64,000 nt of DNA from contig JAZBRS010000020.1 of assembly GCA_037176725.1 (NCBI GenBank), positions 81,972,001 through 82,036,000 on the forward strand. Reading direction: 5' to 3'. Below are positions 21,850 to 33,540 of the stretch, piece after piece; positions within the stretch are counted from its first letter, which is position 1, and the number at the start of each line of letters is the position of its first letter. Both the position numbers and the translations under genes were made by a program. Source of the stretch: Posidonia oceanica (lineage: Eukaryota; Streptophyta; Magnoliopsida; Alismatales; Posidoniaceae). The notes under the pieces were generated by a model. It worked only from the letters and a program-made list of their open reading frames with translations, ran no database searches and had not been told where the DNA came from.

Positions 21850-24258
21850 TGTTGTGACCATGCCTTGGGAACGTGGTCGCACATTGCAGGGCCACTACCA
21901 ACGGTGAATCCGATGAAGGATGCTTGACTCGAAAACACCGGAAAAGGCGAAGAAAGCAAAAGATAAAGCAAAAACGGAGTCGCAATCTAGTCTATTAAAT
22001 AGAAAGACGAGGAAAATCGAAGAAAGCATGAAAAAACATGCAAATGCGTGCAATGTCATGCAAAAATATGACTCGTGCCTAGGATAAGGCATAATGGTCA
22101 TTGTGGGCCAGAGAAAGGGTAAGGACTCCTGTTACACATGGAGAAGGTGTTAGGCACCCCCATACGCTCGGAATCGGTCTTTCTAGGCTTTTCGCTCGCA
22201 TATGCAGGAATGTCGGCAGTGCTTGCCATTAACTCTACGCCTGTAGGTGATAATGCTATGCCATGCTATGAATGCTTTAATATGTTTAAATGTGTGCTTA
22301 ATGCCATGATATATGAGGGAAAACAAAACATGCGATCTATGTGCTCATCGGCGTTGTTGGTATCTAAACTGGGCGTACCACGGTTCTAAAGAAGTCCAAA
22401 CAGTAAGCATCATCGCCCTAATGGATGCAGGCGAGAAACCAAAACACTGGGTAAATCCATGCGGTGCAAAGGGATGGCATGCAACATGTATTCGTAAAAC
22501 ATGCTAAGCTTAGTAAAAAAAAAACATGCCAAAACGACTAATTTAAGTTGAAATAACATGATGTAATGATAAACAAACCAGGAGAGCAAAATCAAAGCTA
22601 AGCAAGTCAAGTAAATGAATGGCAAGGCGGCAAACATGGACTCTGTCCACTGTCTGAGCTCAGGCATGCGTTGCCTATCAACACGGCAACAGGACACATC
22701 GCTAGTAGGAGCGGCGGCGCCGCAGGTCACCTGTGAGAGCGGCGGCGGCACAAGTCGCCTGTCGGACAGGCGACAGAGCCCTCTGCCAGTTGCTTCAAAT
22801 AGTCAACTTCATCGTCGGCAAAAGGACATGCAATCATCGCAAAACATGAAAAAAAATACATGGAAATACAGAAGGCATATCCAGGAACAAAACCATACAA
22901 TTATTATTATCACAAGATATGGCGGCTCAAAGTCCGGCCCGGGGACTGCCGAAAACACAGACGAGTCGCTGCTAGAACTGGTGACGCACTTGGCAGTCCG
23001 ATGGCCGGATTTGATCGCCAAATCCCACACCACCGGTGATGCTAAAAATGTGACTAATGATTGGGGAAGCACGACGGCACTCTCAGGAACACAAACATAT
23101 ATTTAAAACAAAAAATGGGCATTTGGATCTCTCTCCCCACCTCCACCTCTCTTCGTCGGCAACGTCCGTGTCCGCCGGCCTTGGGGAAGGCTGACAGGCC
23201 GCGAGATGCCGCCTCGGCTCATGGAGAGGGTCAAGGGAGGAAGAGGGAAGTCCGCAGAGGGGAGAGGAGGTGCTGCTCACCTGTGCGGGGGCTCAGCTTT
23301 GCCTCCCGACGTCGATGAGTTGCAGTGGCCGGCGGTAGCACGGGACGATGGAATCAGCTTCAGAGAGGGGCTGGCTGCTCCTTGGAGGGCACAGAGGAGG
23401 TCCGGCGATGCTTCCTGGTGCTCGGGGAAGAGTGTCACAGCGTTTGGCGGCCGGAGAGAATGTTGGCTCGACGTTGGCTGGAGCTGGAGAAGACGACCGT
23501 CGACGGCGATCGTTTGGGGTGTTGGCTTGTCGGGAGGCTCGCTGGGGCTTGTGTGGACCTCCAGCAAGCTCCAGGATGCTTTGAGGATCGCTCGGGGGTG
23601 CGTGGGAGGCTTCGGTTCACTCTAGATTTCTCGAAATTGGTCGTCGATGACGAATGGGTGTTGGGTTTAGGTGGTTTTGTTCGACTGGGCCTGTTAGTGG
23701 CAGGAGGTGGCAGGGCAAGGTGTGTAAGGGAGAACGTGGTAGGGTGTGGCCTGGCGAGGTGTCATAGGCTTGGGCGAGCTCTGGCAAGGAGGTGGCGTGC
23801 ACAGGAGTGGCAAGCCGGCATGGGTGCAGGGTGGCCGGCAGTTCGCACGCACGGGAGTTCAAACAGGTTCTGTGTCGCCACTCAGCATGGCGACAGCACA
23901 TGTCGCCACTCAGCACGATGACAGCACATGTTGCTGCTATGAGTGGTGACGGACCCTGTCGCTGCTGGGACATGCAACAATGCCTTTTGCCTGGACAGGG
24001 CCTACTGCAGGGTGTGTTGGGCTACCAGTGGGCTTGGGCTTTGGTGTAAACTGGGTTTGGGCAGGTTTGGAGGGTTTTGGGTTCGTGGTTCAAGTTTAAG
24101 TCTGGATTAGGGTTTGGAATTGGGGTTTGGATTAGAGGTGGTGTTTAGGTTAGGTCTAGGTTGAAGGTTGGTCTAGGTTTAGGGTCTGCCATGCCACGAT
24201 CTGAGCAAGCTCCCAGAGAAATACACCAATGTCCAGTTGTCAAAACGGGGTGTCAATA
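21850..24258 (-). repeat. 5' LTR of element Y (2409 bp)
   Basis: The minus strand starts TATTGACACCCCGTTTTGAC (TG changed to TA) and ends GGTCACAACA. It matches 10074-13004 except for the nested solo LTR and scattered differences. A PPT lies on its right (24259-24275) and a PBS on its left, so it borders internal DNA on both sides. Confidence 0.75.
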
Positions 24259-25008
24259 GATGCCCCTCCCTGAGCAAGGTCGAGGGAACCGAGGCCGCTA
24301 CTCAGGGTTGACAAGACATCCCGTCCGAACTGGCAGGAACGCAAATGCTATTGGCGTGAGTCACTTATCCGGTGGATACACTGAAAGTCATGACTCATTG
24401 CCACGATGCGAATGCAGATGCTGATGAAATATTTGCACTAATATTCGTCACGCTGAACTTTGTTGTGGGAGACACAGGCGATGCATGCGTGTGCGGATGT
24501 TGTGGATAATGCAATGCTGTGTGCTGTGGCCCGAGGCAACTCTAGCACGGGATGCTGATGTTGCATGTTGAGTTGTGTACGGCTCTAAGCGACGCTGATG
24601 TAAAGCTGGTTTGGACCGGTTCAGGCCCAGTTTAGGCCGGTTTGGGCCGGTTCGGGTGCTATTCATGCATGAATAACTCACTCTGATGTAGATATCCCAT
24701 TTTCGCATTTCTGAGAGTTCTTAGAGGATAGGAACTAGCTAGGCACCCTATATCACTCAACTAAGGCTTAATAACACATTTTCCAGATTTTCTGTGATTT
24801 GTTTAAAGCATCACTTGATTTTACTTTACTCAAGGCTGTTAGCTGTGGCATAGCTAGCGCACTCAGACTCGTGGCAAGTCCGAGTACCTTGAGCACCCTT
24901 TTTCCTACTCAGATCAGTGGCAGATTTGAGTTATAGAAGATGTTTTTACGATTTCATGAGATTTCTGAAGTTTTTCGGGCTTTTATCATGTTTTTCTGGA
25001 TTAACTTA
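24259..25008. other. Fragment of a second Y-type element, then unassigned DNA
   Basis: 24259-24606 equals the end of the Y internal region (13005-13355) and breaks off at AGCGACGCTGATGTAA. 24607-25008 starts with a GGTTTGGGCCGGTT-type repeat and then gives AT-rich DNA with no gene or repeat that I can assign. It directly abuts the Tat1 LTR. Confidence 0.5.
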
Positions 25009-26291
25009 AAAGATAGGGCTAAAAATGCAAAAGACCTGGCTAGTTGCCTCCCATAGCGGCGACACATCCAAGCGCCTTTCAGAGGGGCGATTGGAATGTG
25101 TAGGCACCTCTGAGAGAGGCGACTAGCAATTTCTCTCTCTCTCTAGCTTGATAATTAATATTCTGGACATTAATATAATACATGGGGGGGCTTTATAAAT
25201 GATTATAATGCTTTTTCTTCATTATCGATATTTCTATGGTCTTCAAGTATTTAATATATGATATATCATATAAAAATCATATAATCAATTAAGGAATAAA
25301 TCTAGAAAATCCTAGGTGGCTTCCAAATTAAGACCTAGATCTTTCTAAAACATGTTTTTCAATCAGTGATTTATCTTCCTAAAAATCAGAAACCAATCCA
25401 GGATTTATCTCCTAGAAATCAGAAACAAAATCTTTTAGTTGCTGGATTAGTGCCACAGTTAGGCGCCTGTGTTACAGGCGACTAGCTGACGTGGACTCCC
25501 CGTTGACCTGGTTAAGCGGTGTTTCCCCGGCATTTCCATGATCTTTTTAGGAGATATTTATGCCAGTCGCCTGTGTAGGCGGCGACTAGCCCTAAATATC
25601 AGTTCCCTTCTAGAAACTTCTAGAACCTTCTTAGGTCTAAGCCACCCATGTCCCACAAACCTATAAAAAGGCTCCGTGAGTCAGTGCTCGGGGATCGAAA
25701 AAGGAGGCAAATTCATTTGAGAAAAGTGGCCAATTTTAGGGTTTAAGGAAAAGAGTATCTTCCAAGAGAGAAACCTCAGCCTCCACCTTCAATCCAGAAA
25801 CCCTAGATCACCGTATCCCACCTTGAATCCCAGAGATCTCGAGGATTCCCGGAGCTCCAACCGTGCCTCTGCTTCCTCATCCCACTGCATACAGCACGAG
25901 GGTGAAGGGAGTATCATCTTCCATTCTCTTTATTTTCATTATTGCATTCTTTAGATTAGATTCATGGCATATGCTTGCGGGGGAACAACCCCCGGTTAGT
26001 ATTAGTTGCATTTATTTATGTTATCTCTTATTTATTTGATCGATTTACTACACACGAACTCATTCAGATCTTCTGTTACTTGTTTTTTTGAAGGAAAAGG
26101 AATCTGCTCATGTAATACGAGGAAGCCGCTGGACGACACCCTGCCGTCGATCCAGTGAGCCGACTACCCACATCATCATCATCTCCCCAGGCACCTTGTC
26201 CGTCCATTGATAAGTGGCGATCACAACAAAGTTGACAACGTACGTGGTAGTGCAGTCATCTTCATAAACACCCCCCGAATCCACATCTACA
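25009..26291 (+). repeat. 5' LTR of Tat1
   Basis: It matches 49583-50865 from AAAGATAGGGCTAAAAATGC to CCGAATCCACATCTACA with scattered point differences. A CTATAAAAAGGCTCC TATA box lies at about 25661-25675, so U3 is about 650 bp. The U3 part repeats short phrases with GGCGACTAGC. The left border does not begin with TG, which is unusual. The right end is CA and is followed after four bases by the PBS. Confidence 0.88.
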
Positions 26292-26295
26292 GAAC

Positions 26296-27658
26296 TGGCG
26301 ATCACGGTGGGACGGCTTTAGCCAACCCTCTGTGCTACGTGAGTTTTTTTTTCCTTCCTTCCTTCATTTCCTTCTTTAGATCTAGTTGTTTTTTCTTTGT
26401 TGTTTTCGGTTTAGGAGGCCATGCGCTTAGGTTTTTCACAACTCCTAAATCCCGTAGTGTTTTTTTGACATTAGAACAGTTTTCTAACCCAACCACCTTG
26501 ATCTTAAGGCAAGAGGTCTCGTTAGCACTTTGAGGCAACGACAACCTCCTGTCTACAGTCGTAGAGGGTCGGGTTACTACTGTTCTGAAAATAGAAAACA
26601 ATCGATTTCCAGCCACCCAGTTAACAAGCGTCTGAGTAAGTCACAGTCCAGTACGGTGACTATTCCAGATGCACCCATTACAGGCAACTGGATCTGGGTT
26701 TTCTATTTCAGTGCAGATCTTTTATTATTTTCAGTAGCCTGTGTTGTTTTTCTTTTAGATCTGCAGTAGTTTAAAATCTGATTAACATCTTGTCCACTGT
26801 AATTTTAGTTTTTTATTCAGATTTTAGGTTTGCATGTGTCCACCCTTAAGGTGGAAACTATTTCTTTGATAATAAAGTTAGAGTTCCTTGAGATCTCTTT
26901 CTCTAACTAGAACAGTCATACAGAACGAACCGGGCCAGTGCAAGTCGCTCACCCATACTCTGTTTGATTGGGACAGTTAGGTTAAGAACTCAAGGTGTCC
27001 TAGGGTTTTATTTTTGACTCTTCCTCTTCCATAAGTCAAAAATAATCCTTAGTAGATACTTGATACTTTGATATTCCTTGTTTATTTACTGTTTTATGGT
27101 TTGATAAGGGCCGATCTTAAGGATAGAATCCTAGGTGGTGGGCTCCTCTTTGGAGAGACAAACCCGCCGCCTAGGCCCTCTTGGTAGACCTTGAACGAAG
27201 GTCAAAGAGTGGTATCCATAAGTCAAAAATCCCATTAATTGTGAACATGCAGGTTTAAGTAACTGATTAATTATTCACTTCAACAAGTAAAAACTTGAGA
27301 CCTGTCTGAAACTTGCTCTATTTTTATTTTCCTATTTGTTGTGCGGTCTATCCAGAACACACCTTGGCTGCTGGAAGAATAGGTACTGAGCCACCTATTC
27401 AGAAGGCGTCTTGCTCAGCCACCATTAAAATCGGTGACTTGTTTGGTCGCTTGAATTACAGGCGACTGCAGGGTAGAACGTTCGGGTGTGCCTTGTTTGC
27501 AGGATTTTAATTCTTATCATCTACAGGTTACAGGAACGTCAGAGCAACAACTGCTTCTTTTATTTTACTTTACTTAATCGAGTCTACATTAAATAGTGTA
27601 ATTGAGTATGTAATTTCCTTTTCTAGTTATCTGTAATAGTTTAAAGAACAGTTTTATA
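26296..27658 (+). promoter_or_regulatory. PBS and long leader of Tat1
   Basis: TGGCGATCACGGTGGGA (26296-26312) follows the LTR after GAAC and is the likely PBS; I have not assigned the tRNA. The leader of about 1.35 kb to the gag ATG holds only short ORFs. Poly-T stretches and AG/GT sites would allow splicing, but nothing specific stands out. Confidence 0.6.
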
Positions 27659-29362
27659 ATGGAGCGTACTGGCACATCTTCCACCTCTACCTCCACGGAA
27701 CAACCGGGTTGGGGCCCGAATGGGTTCTTCCTTGACCCTCCAACTTCCCAAACAGAAGGGCCAGGAACCCTGGGTTTCTTGAAAGCGGCAGGTCGGCAAA
27801 AGTTCCCACATGCCTCCATCCCCTTCGACTACAACACTGATCCAGAACTCAACAAGAGTTCAACATATGAAGAAGGAAGAGAGGCAAATCACCCTCAAGC
27901 ACGGAACGCCCCACCTGAGCATTCATATCCCGAGGCGACTTCCCTTGTTGTACCCCCGGTCGTGACTACTTCTTATCCAACTGAAGAAGAGACTGACGAG
28001 GTGTGGCAATCCCTGGCTGGGCAACACCTTGCATGTAAAGACCCACAAACCTCAAACATCCATGGGCACTACTGCCCAAACTACCATTGCAGCTCATTCA
28101 CCATGCCCACTTACGCACATGCCACACCAAACCTCACCATAAACTTCCCAACTCAGGGTTCATTCCCACAATACCACGCAACACCCACCTACCCTTCCAT
28201 CTATCCAACCCCACCATACACGACTCATTACGTCCCGCAATATCCTGGAACATCATATCCCGGAATATCATACCCACCACAACATCCCACTAACATGCAA
28301 TACTACCATACTCCACCCCAATCCTCACTCTTCCCTCCACCACATAATCCATCACTACTTCATCAAACACTCAGACACCCAAGCCAAGAGCCACACACTG
28401 CACCAGGGTCGGACCTCAAGAGGATGATTGCCCGAGCACTAGCAGAAGCCGGGGTCACATCGAAAGCGCCGATAGGCTATGACACTTCCAAGTTCCCTCA
28501 CTTCACCCTTCCCCTAGGGTTCAAAATGCCAAAGATGAGGAGGTACAATGGAACAGAGGATCCTAGGAATCATCTTGCTGCTTTCACCATGGATACTCTG
28601 TCGTACCGTTATGATACGGGGCTTGTTGTATATCTCTTCTTCAAGACACTTGAAGGAGAAGCTCTAAAATGGTTCGACACCCTTACCATCTATGATCTTC
28701 AGGATTTCAAGGTAGTTGAAGGAAAATTCCTGAACTAATACAGCCATCGGGTGCCACATAAATCCACTGTAGGCGACCTCACTACTGAGAGGATGAGACC
28801 CAATGAAGATTTCATTACCTTTGCAAGCAGATGGAGGGATATGGCTACCCAGTTAGAATGCTACATACCCAAAGGTCAGGCCGTGGAAATCATAGCCAAA
28901 AATACCACGGGGATGCTCAGGGCTGGGCTATTGGTGGGTGACTTCCATACTTACCTACAATTATACGAGCGGGCTGCTAAAGTCATGCGCAACAGGGAAG
29001 AGTTGCCATTCCTAGAGCTTGAGGGGAAGAACAAAAAGAAGACTGCGGGACACACAGTGGAGGGTGTCACAAGAAGCATGGCACAGCTATCCACGCAGCA
29101 AAACCAGAGGAGATGGAAGGGCCAGCACTTTCAGTAGCCTCAGTTCCAGTAGGCAGAACTAGCAAGGCAGCCGCCTCAGCAGTTCCAACCACAACACCCG
29201 AATTTCCCCATGAATGCCCAACAGGGGCAAGCAAATAATTAGTACAAGGGACCACCACCGGGGTAGAGGAGCTACAACAATGTTCCTCCACCGTAGGTAC
29301 ACAGGGGGCCGAGAAGGCAGAACTATCCACCACTCCCTGAAGCACTCCCGGACATCTTCAGG
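27659..29362 (+). pseudogene. Tat1 gag
   Basis: The start is taken at MERTGTSS (27659). The first 240 residues are Pro/Tyr/His-rich and disordered. The capsid core follows (YDTSKFPHFTLP, MRRYNGTEDPRNHL, GEALKWFDTL), then RPNEDFITFASRWRDMA. A TAA at 28736-28738 stands at the expected Gln before YSHRV. TAG codons at 29135, 29150, 29240, 29264 and 29294 interrupt a Gln-rich stretch in the same frame. Gag would form the particle; this copy cannot yield the full polyprotein without readthrough or restoration. Confidence 0.85.
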
Positions 29363-30496
29363 ATGCTACTCAAGAGTGGGGATTTGCAGCTCCCGATTCC
29401 TAAGTCCAATGCTCCCAACACAAACATGTCCAAGTACTGTGCGTACCATCAGAAAAATGGACATACCCTTGAGGAATGTTTTGTGTTGAAGGATAAAATT
29501 TATGACCTGAATGATAGAGGGGAGATAATGTGGCTAGCCCTCAGGGATAGGCCAAAGGAGGCCCGGGCAGGACAGCACAAACTACAAATCCATCAGAATC
29601 ACTTGCCCAAGCATCCAGTAGCACATCTGGAAGTAAGGGACAGTCCATCAGAGGTTGAGCCCGAGCCGGTGGCCATCTATCTTCTGGAATCAGATATGGA
29701 GCTAGTCCCTTCAGTTGCAGAAAATAGTGAGCCAGACATTCAAGAAATGCACTCTGAACAGGGGTCCATAGAGTGGGAATTCCAGACGGGGGACACACAA
29801 GAGGAAGAAAACAATGCAAATGAACTTGCGCTCCTCAGGCACTTCAACTTCCTCCTAGGAGGGGAACAACCACAGGAATTTGACAATGATGCAGATCCCT
29901 TTCTACTGTCTCGGGAAATCATCACAGGGTTCAAGCGAAGGAACATAGTTCTCAGGGACTCAGAATTACCCGCTCCGGAAGAACGCCTGCGCCCTTTAAT
30001 TGTCACTGTGGATATTAACGGCTACCTGCTTCCTGGCACACTTGTAGACATCGGGGCCAGTCGAAGTGCGTGTCCATTAACCACTCTTGACTACCTAGAC
30101 GTCGAGGAAGAGGAGATTACCAGACGGAGCGTCCTCTGCCAGGGCTATGACAACAATAGAACAGAGGCACTGGGGACAGTTCAGCTAGCAGTCACCATTG
30201 GCCCCCTCACTAGCATTTCTAGCGTCATGGTGATGGAGCATGATTTATCAGAACCACTGATCCTGGGAAGATCCTGGCTGGTGGAGATTTGTGCCATTGC
30301 ATCCCCAGCACACCAGTGTATCAAATTCAAGTTCCAAGGGGAAGTGATCACTGTCGAAGCAGATCACGAGACAAACCTGGCAATGATCTGGATGCCATAC
30401 CCCAATGAATTCCAAGAACCATCGCCATACAAAAGTGGCACATTGCCGATAGGCGAGTATTGGGACGATGAGGCCACAAGCATTCAGGGATTTTAG
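29363..30496 (+). pseudogene. Gag knuckle and first protease-like domain (DIG form)
   Basis: Same frame as gag. Residues 29-50 hold the Tat-type knuckle YCAYHQKNGHTLEEC. An acidic linker (about 100-170) follows. The protease-like fold starts near residue 210 with PLIVTVDINGY, and the active-site loop is VDIGAS (residue 227), with Ile where retropepsins have Thr or Ser. It keeps GYDNN and the C-terminal ILGRSW motif. It ends in a TAG at 30494, beyond which the frame is open to 30683. A very similar second domain follows downstream. Confidence 0.8.
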
Positions 30497-30823
30497 CATC
30501 TCGCAGGCGGTCAGGTCACCCAGGGATATGCTCAGATCGAAAGACCTACACAACCGAACTCTTTTCTTCTGCCCGTAAATCAGGGGCAGTCCTTGCTCAG
30601 AAGGCCCACATCACTGCTTAAATCTGCTACGGCTGGAGGAGGGCATCATCAGGCTCAACAGGCCCCCATCACCAGGACAGGGTGAATTTCCAATCAGGTC
30701 GCGCCGCCTCTGCCCAATATAGAGCGAGCCACATCTCCGCCTCACCAAGAATTCCATATTTCCAGAAGAGTGGAGGGTGAGTTTGATGTCTTACAGTAGC
30801 TCAAGAAAACGTAGGCAAAGATC
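30497..30823 (+). pseudogene. Linker between the two protease-like domains
   Basis: The same frame continues as a Gln/Pro/His-rich linker, interrupted by TGA at 30683 and TAG at 30797 and 30812. The last two stand in a Gln-rich helix just before KILIFELIKASEKH, the usual lead-in to the Tat protease. The linker therefore belongs to the polyprotein. Confidence 0.6.
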
Positions 30824-32095
30824 TTGATCTTTGAGCTAATCAAAGCCTCCGAAAAACACCGAGACATTCTGATGGAGGTGTTGAAGAAAGCTCAGGTACC
30901 AGAAGACATACCTGCCGAGACTTTGTCGGCCGTCGCAGCCGCTGTATTCATAGAGCCTACCTTATTTTTCACTGACTCTGAATTGGCTCCTCTTGAAAGG
31001 AGGACTTTGCCTCTAAGCGTTACAGTTGTGATAAATAATTACAAACTCTGTGGTGTACTAGTTGACACAGGGGCAACCTTGAATGTATGTTCCTTGGATA
31101 CTCTACAGCTGATCGGGCTAACAAGATCTCATTTATGCCTGGTAGCTCTAACTGTATCAGGGTATGATAACAATAAAAAATTGGCTCTGGGGAAAATCAC
31201 CGTCAGAGTCACCATTGGTCCCCTTCAAACAGACACGAAATTAATAATAGTCGATGCACCAATCTCATATCGACTCATTCTAGAGTGCCAATGGATTGAA
31301 GAAATCAAGGCAGTCACCTCCCCACACCATCAATGTATGAAATTCCCTCACCAAGGGAAGATAATCAAAGTGCTGGGAGATGAGCCAATGGAAGCAGAGG
31401 CAAATCTAGTAACAATCCCAACCACCACACCGGCACCATCGACTAGGGACTCTGCAGTCGAGGTCGTAAACAATGTAAAACAGATTTTCACCCCTCGGAG
31501 CATTGATATGGACCAGTACCACTTCCCGGATCACATGAAGAGGCTGTGGGAGATCCTTCCCAAAATAAGGTACACCCTTGGGAAGGGACTTGGTCGCCAA
31601 GAGCAAAGAATGACAGATGCGCTTGGAACCCCCGAAGAGCGCGGTAGAACAGGGTTAGGGTACTTCGGGCATTCAAGTCTGAGCAAGCCCTTTGCATGGT
31701 CCTTATCAAATCATTTTATATCAGTTGGGTTGCAGATACACGACAAGCGAGAGGCAGATACAATTCCCAACATCCCAGCAGATTCAACAACGGCAGCACC
31801 AACTTCTTCCGCCCACTCAGAAGAAGTACCTGACACGCTCATCCTCGACATCCTAACGGATCTCGAGACAAAAGCACCAACCTCTTCCCCCTACACAAAA
31901 GAGGTCCTTGGCATCATCCTGCCCTCTTCTCCGTAGATTTCCCTACCTCCAGACGTCTCAGCAACCGACTCCTCCGGAATCTCCTCCAAAGATGTTGAAA
32001 CAGAGGACACTGACCCCCTCTGTGAACTCACCAGCCTCTTCAGTGACCTACGGCCTTGCCCCTCTGAGAAAGAAGGGGCCGGGGCCACAGACTAA
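30824..32095 (+). pseudogene. Second protease domain (DTG form) of Tat1
   Basis: After a helical lead-in (FELIKASEKHRDILMEVL) the fold begins LPLSVTVVINNYKLCG. The active-site loop is VDTGATLNVC (residue 79), a normal aspartic protease triad. GYDNN is kept, but the C-terminal motif reads ILECQW where the first domain has ILGRSW. A linker with MKRLWEILPK and a G-patch-like LGKGLGRQEQ follows. TAG at 31934 interrupts the frame, which then runs to a TAA at 32093 that looks like the natural end of gag-pro. Confidence 0.8.
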
Positions 32096-32230
32096 CGCCC
32101 AATGGCGCGCCACTTCCGCCACGGTAGCAAACCTAAGGGCAATCCCCTTAGCCTTGTGAACAATTTCTTTCCTGCTTTTAATTCCTGCATTTTATTTTTG
32201 CACAATTTACTTTCCAGTAATTTACTTCCT
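32096..32230 (+). other. Intron-like gap between protease and RT parts
   Basis: After the TAA at 32093 comes a T-rich stretch (TTTCCTGCTTTTAATTCC, TTTTATTTTTGCACAA) with GT near 32122 and several AG sites near 32213-32250. Coding resumes in the same frame. Ogre elements are known to carry a spliced intron at this point; that this is one is my inference. The open frame from 32102 crosses the gap by chance. Confidence 0.45.
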
Positions 32231-32657
32231 AGTTTAGCTAATAATAGTGGGGAAAGTAGTCGAGGGCATGACAGGGACGGCCTAATCGCCACCATGTCCT
32301 TACAAAAGGTAGCTAATCCATCTGCTGAGCGTATAGGTCAGAACAGGAAGGGGCCAGTCACCCAGACAGTCCAAGTATGTCATTACACCACAACGCTACC
32401 ACAAGAGCTAGCCACGTCGCATGCCATCTTCCTGGTCGAAGAAGTGTCAAACACAATCGGCAAGAACACTGGAAACTATGAAGTCTACGAACTGGTGGAT
32501 ATAGAAGAAGACCTAGATGAAGAAGAATCGGTAGACCCTGCCATCTTTGAAGAAATGATGAAAAAATATGATGAGCAGACCAAGGCTACCACTGAAGAAA
32601 CAGAAGAAATCAATCTAGGGACTGAAGATGATCCAAGACCAGTTTGGATAAGCTCTG
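32231..32657 (+). pseudogene. N-terminal linker of Tat1 RT polyprotein
   Basis: An acidic segment (VDIEEDLDEEESVDP, EEMMKKYDEQ) ends in the conserved INLGTEDDPRPVWI phrase that precedes RT in Tat elements. S1 interrupts the frame five bases later (target site 32658-32662), and RT continues at 38303. No stop is seen in this piece. Confidence 0.75.
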
Positions 32658-33370
32658 CCCTCTGTAGTAATCCTGGTGTTCAGATCGTCCATGCACACTG
32701 CCAAAACTCACATGCACCGATCGGAATCAGGTTCACTATTAGCGGCTGTGTCCGAGAAGGAAGACTTGACTCGGAAACACTTAAAAAGGGAAAAAAGGAA
32801 AGAAAAGAAGAAGATAAGACAAATCAGAGTCGCCACCATGTCTATTATATCGGGAGACAAGAAAAACCGGGGAAATGCATGAATTAACACGCAAAACCAA
32901 GCAAATGATGCAATGCAAAGGAAAAGAGATGCAAATGAATGCAAATGATATGACTCATGCCTAGGATAAGGGCAATATGGTCATTGCGGGCCAAAAGACT
33001 GGGCAAGGACTCCTGTTACATGCGGGGAAGGTGTTAGGCACCCTCGACATGCTCGAGAATCGATCTTTCTAGGCTTACGCTCGCATACGCAAGGAAATGC
33101 AGACTTTGAATGCCTAAGTGCCATGAATGCCTAATTAGATGCTCATAGGTGTGCTCTAAGTGATGGAATGCAATGTAAGGAATTAAACGTGCAATCTAAG
33201 CGCTCAGCAACGCTGTCTATGTTCCGAACCGGGCGAACCCTGGTTTGTGAGAACTCCAGACAGTAAGCATCACTGCCCTATATGCAAATGCAGGCGATAA
33301 AATAAAACAACGATAAAACCAGGCAATGCGGGCGACATGCAAAGGAAAACAGCGTAAACAGAAGTCGACA

Positions 33371-33540
33371 CACAAAACGGTGCAAGAAATAAGATCGGCA
33401 CGTAAAACGGTGCAAGAAACAAAGCAAGCACGCAAAACGGTGCCAAAAACGAAGCAGACACGCAAAACGATGCAAGAAACAAAGCAGGCACGTAGAACGG
33501 TGCAAGAAACAAAGCGGGCACGCAAAACGGTGCCAAAGCA
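33371..33540. repeat. 30-bp minisatellite inside S1
   Basis: Units of CACGCAAAACGGTGCAAGAA plus AACAAAGCAGG repeat every 30 bases, about six times. The period is ten codons, giving a false repeating peptide (ARKTVQETKQ). A more diverged counterpart lies at about 57570-57830 in S2. Confidence 0.85.

Larger units (their letters stand above)
10074..24258 (-). mobile_element. Element Y: long-LTR gypsy-type element with gag but no pol
   Basis: Two related LTR blocks (10074-13004 and 21850-24258) enclose 8.8 kb. On the minus strand the right block ends ...CACAACA and is followed by GGCGACTCCGCTGGGGA, a Tat/Ogre-style PBS. The left block is preceded by a purine tract (polypurine tract, PPT). Inside are a leader, gag, a 3' block also found at 56.1-56.9 kb, and minisatellites. 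No RT or integrase is recognisable, so it would depend on proteins supplied by another element. An LTR-like block at 19370-20528 interrupts it. The element is my reconstruction from signals at both ends. Confidence 0.6.
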
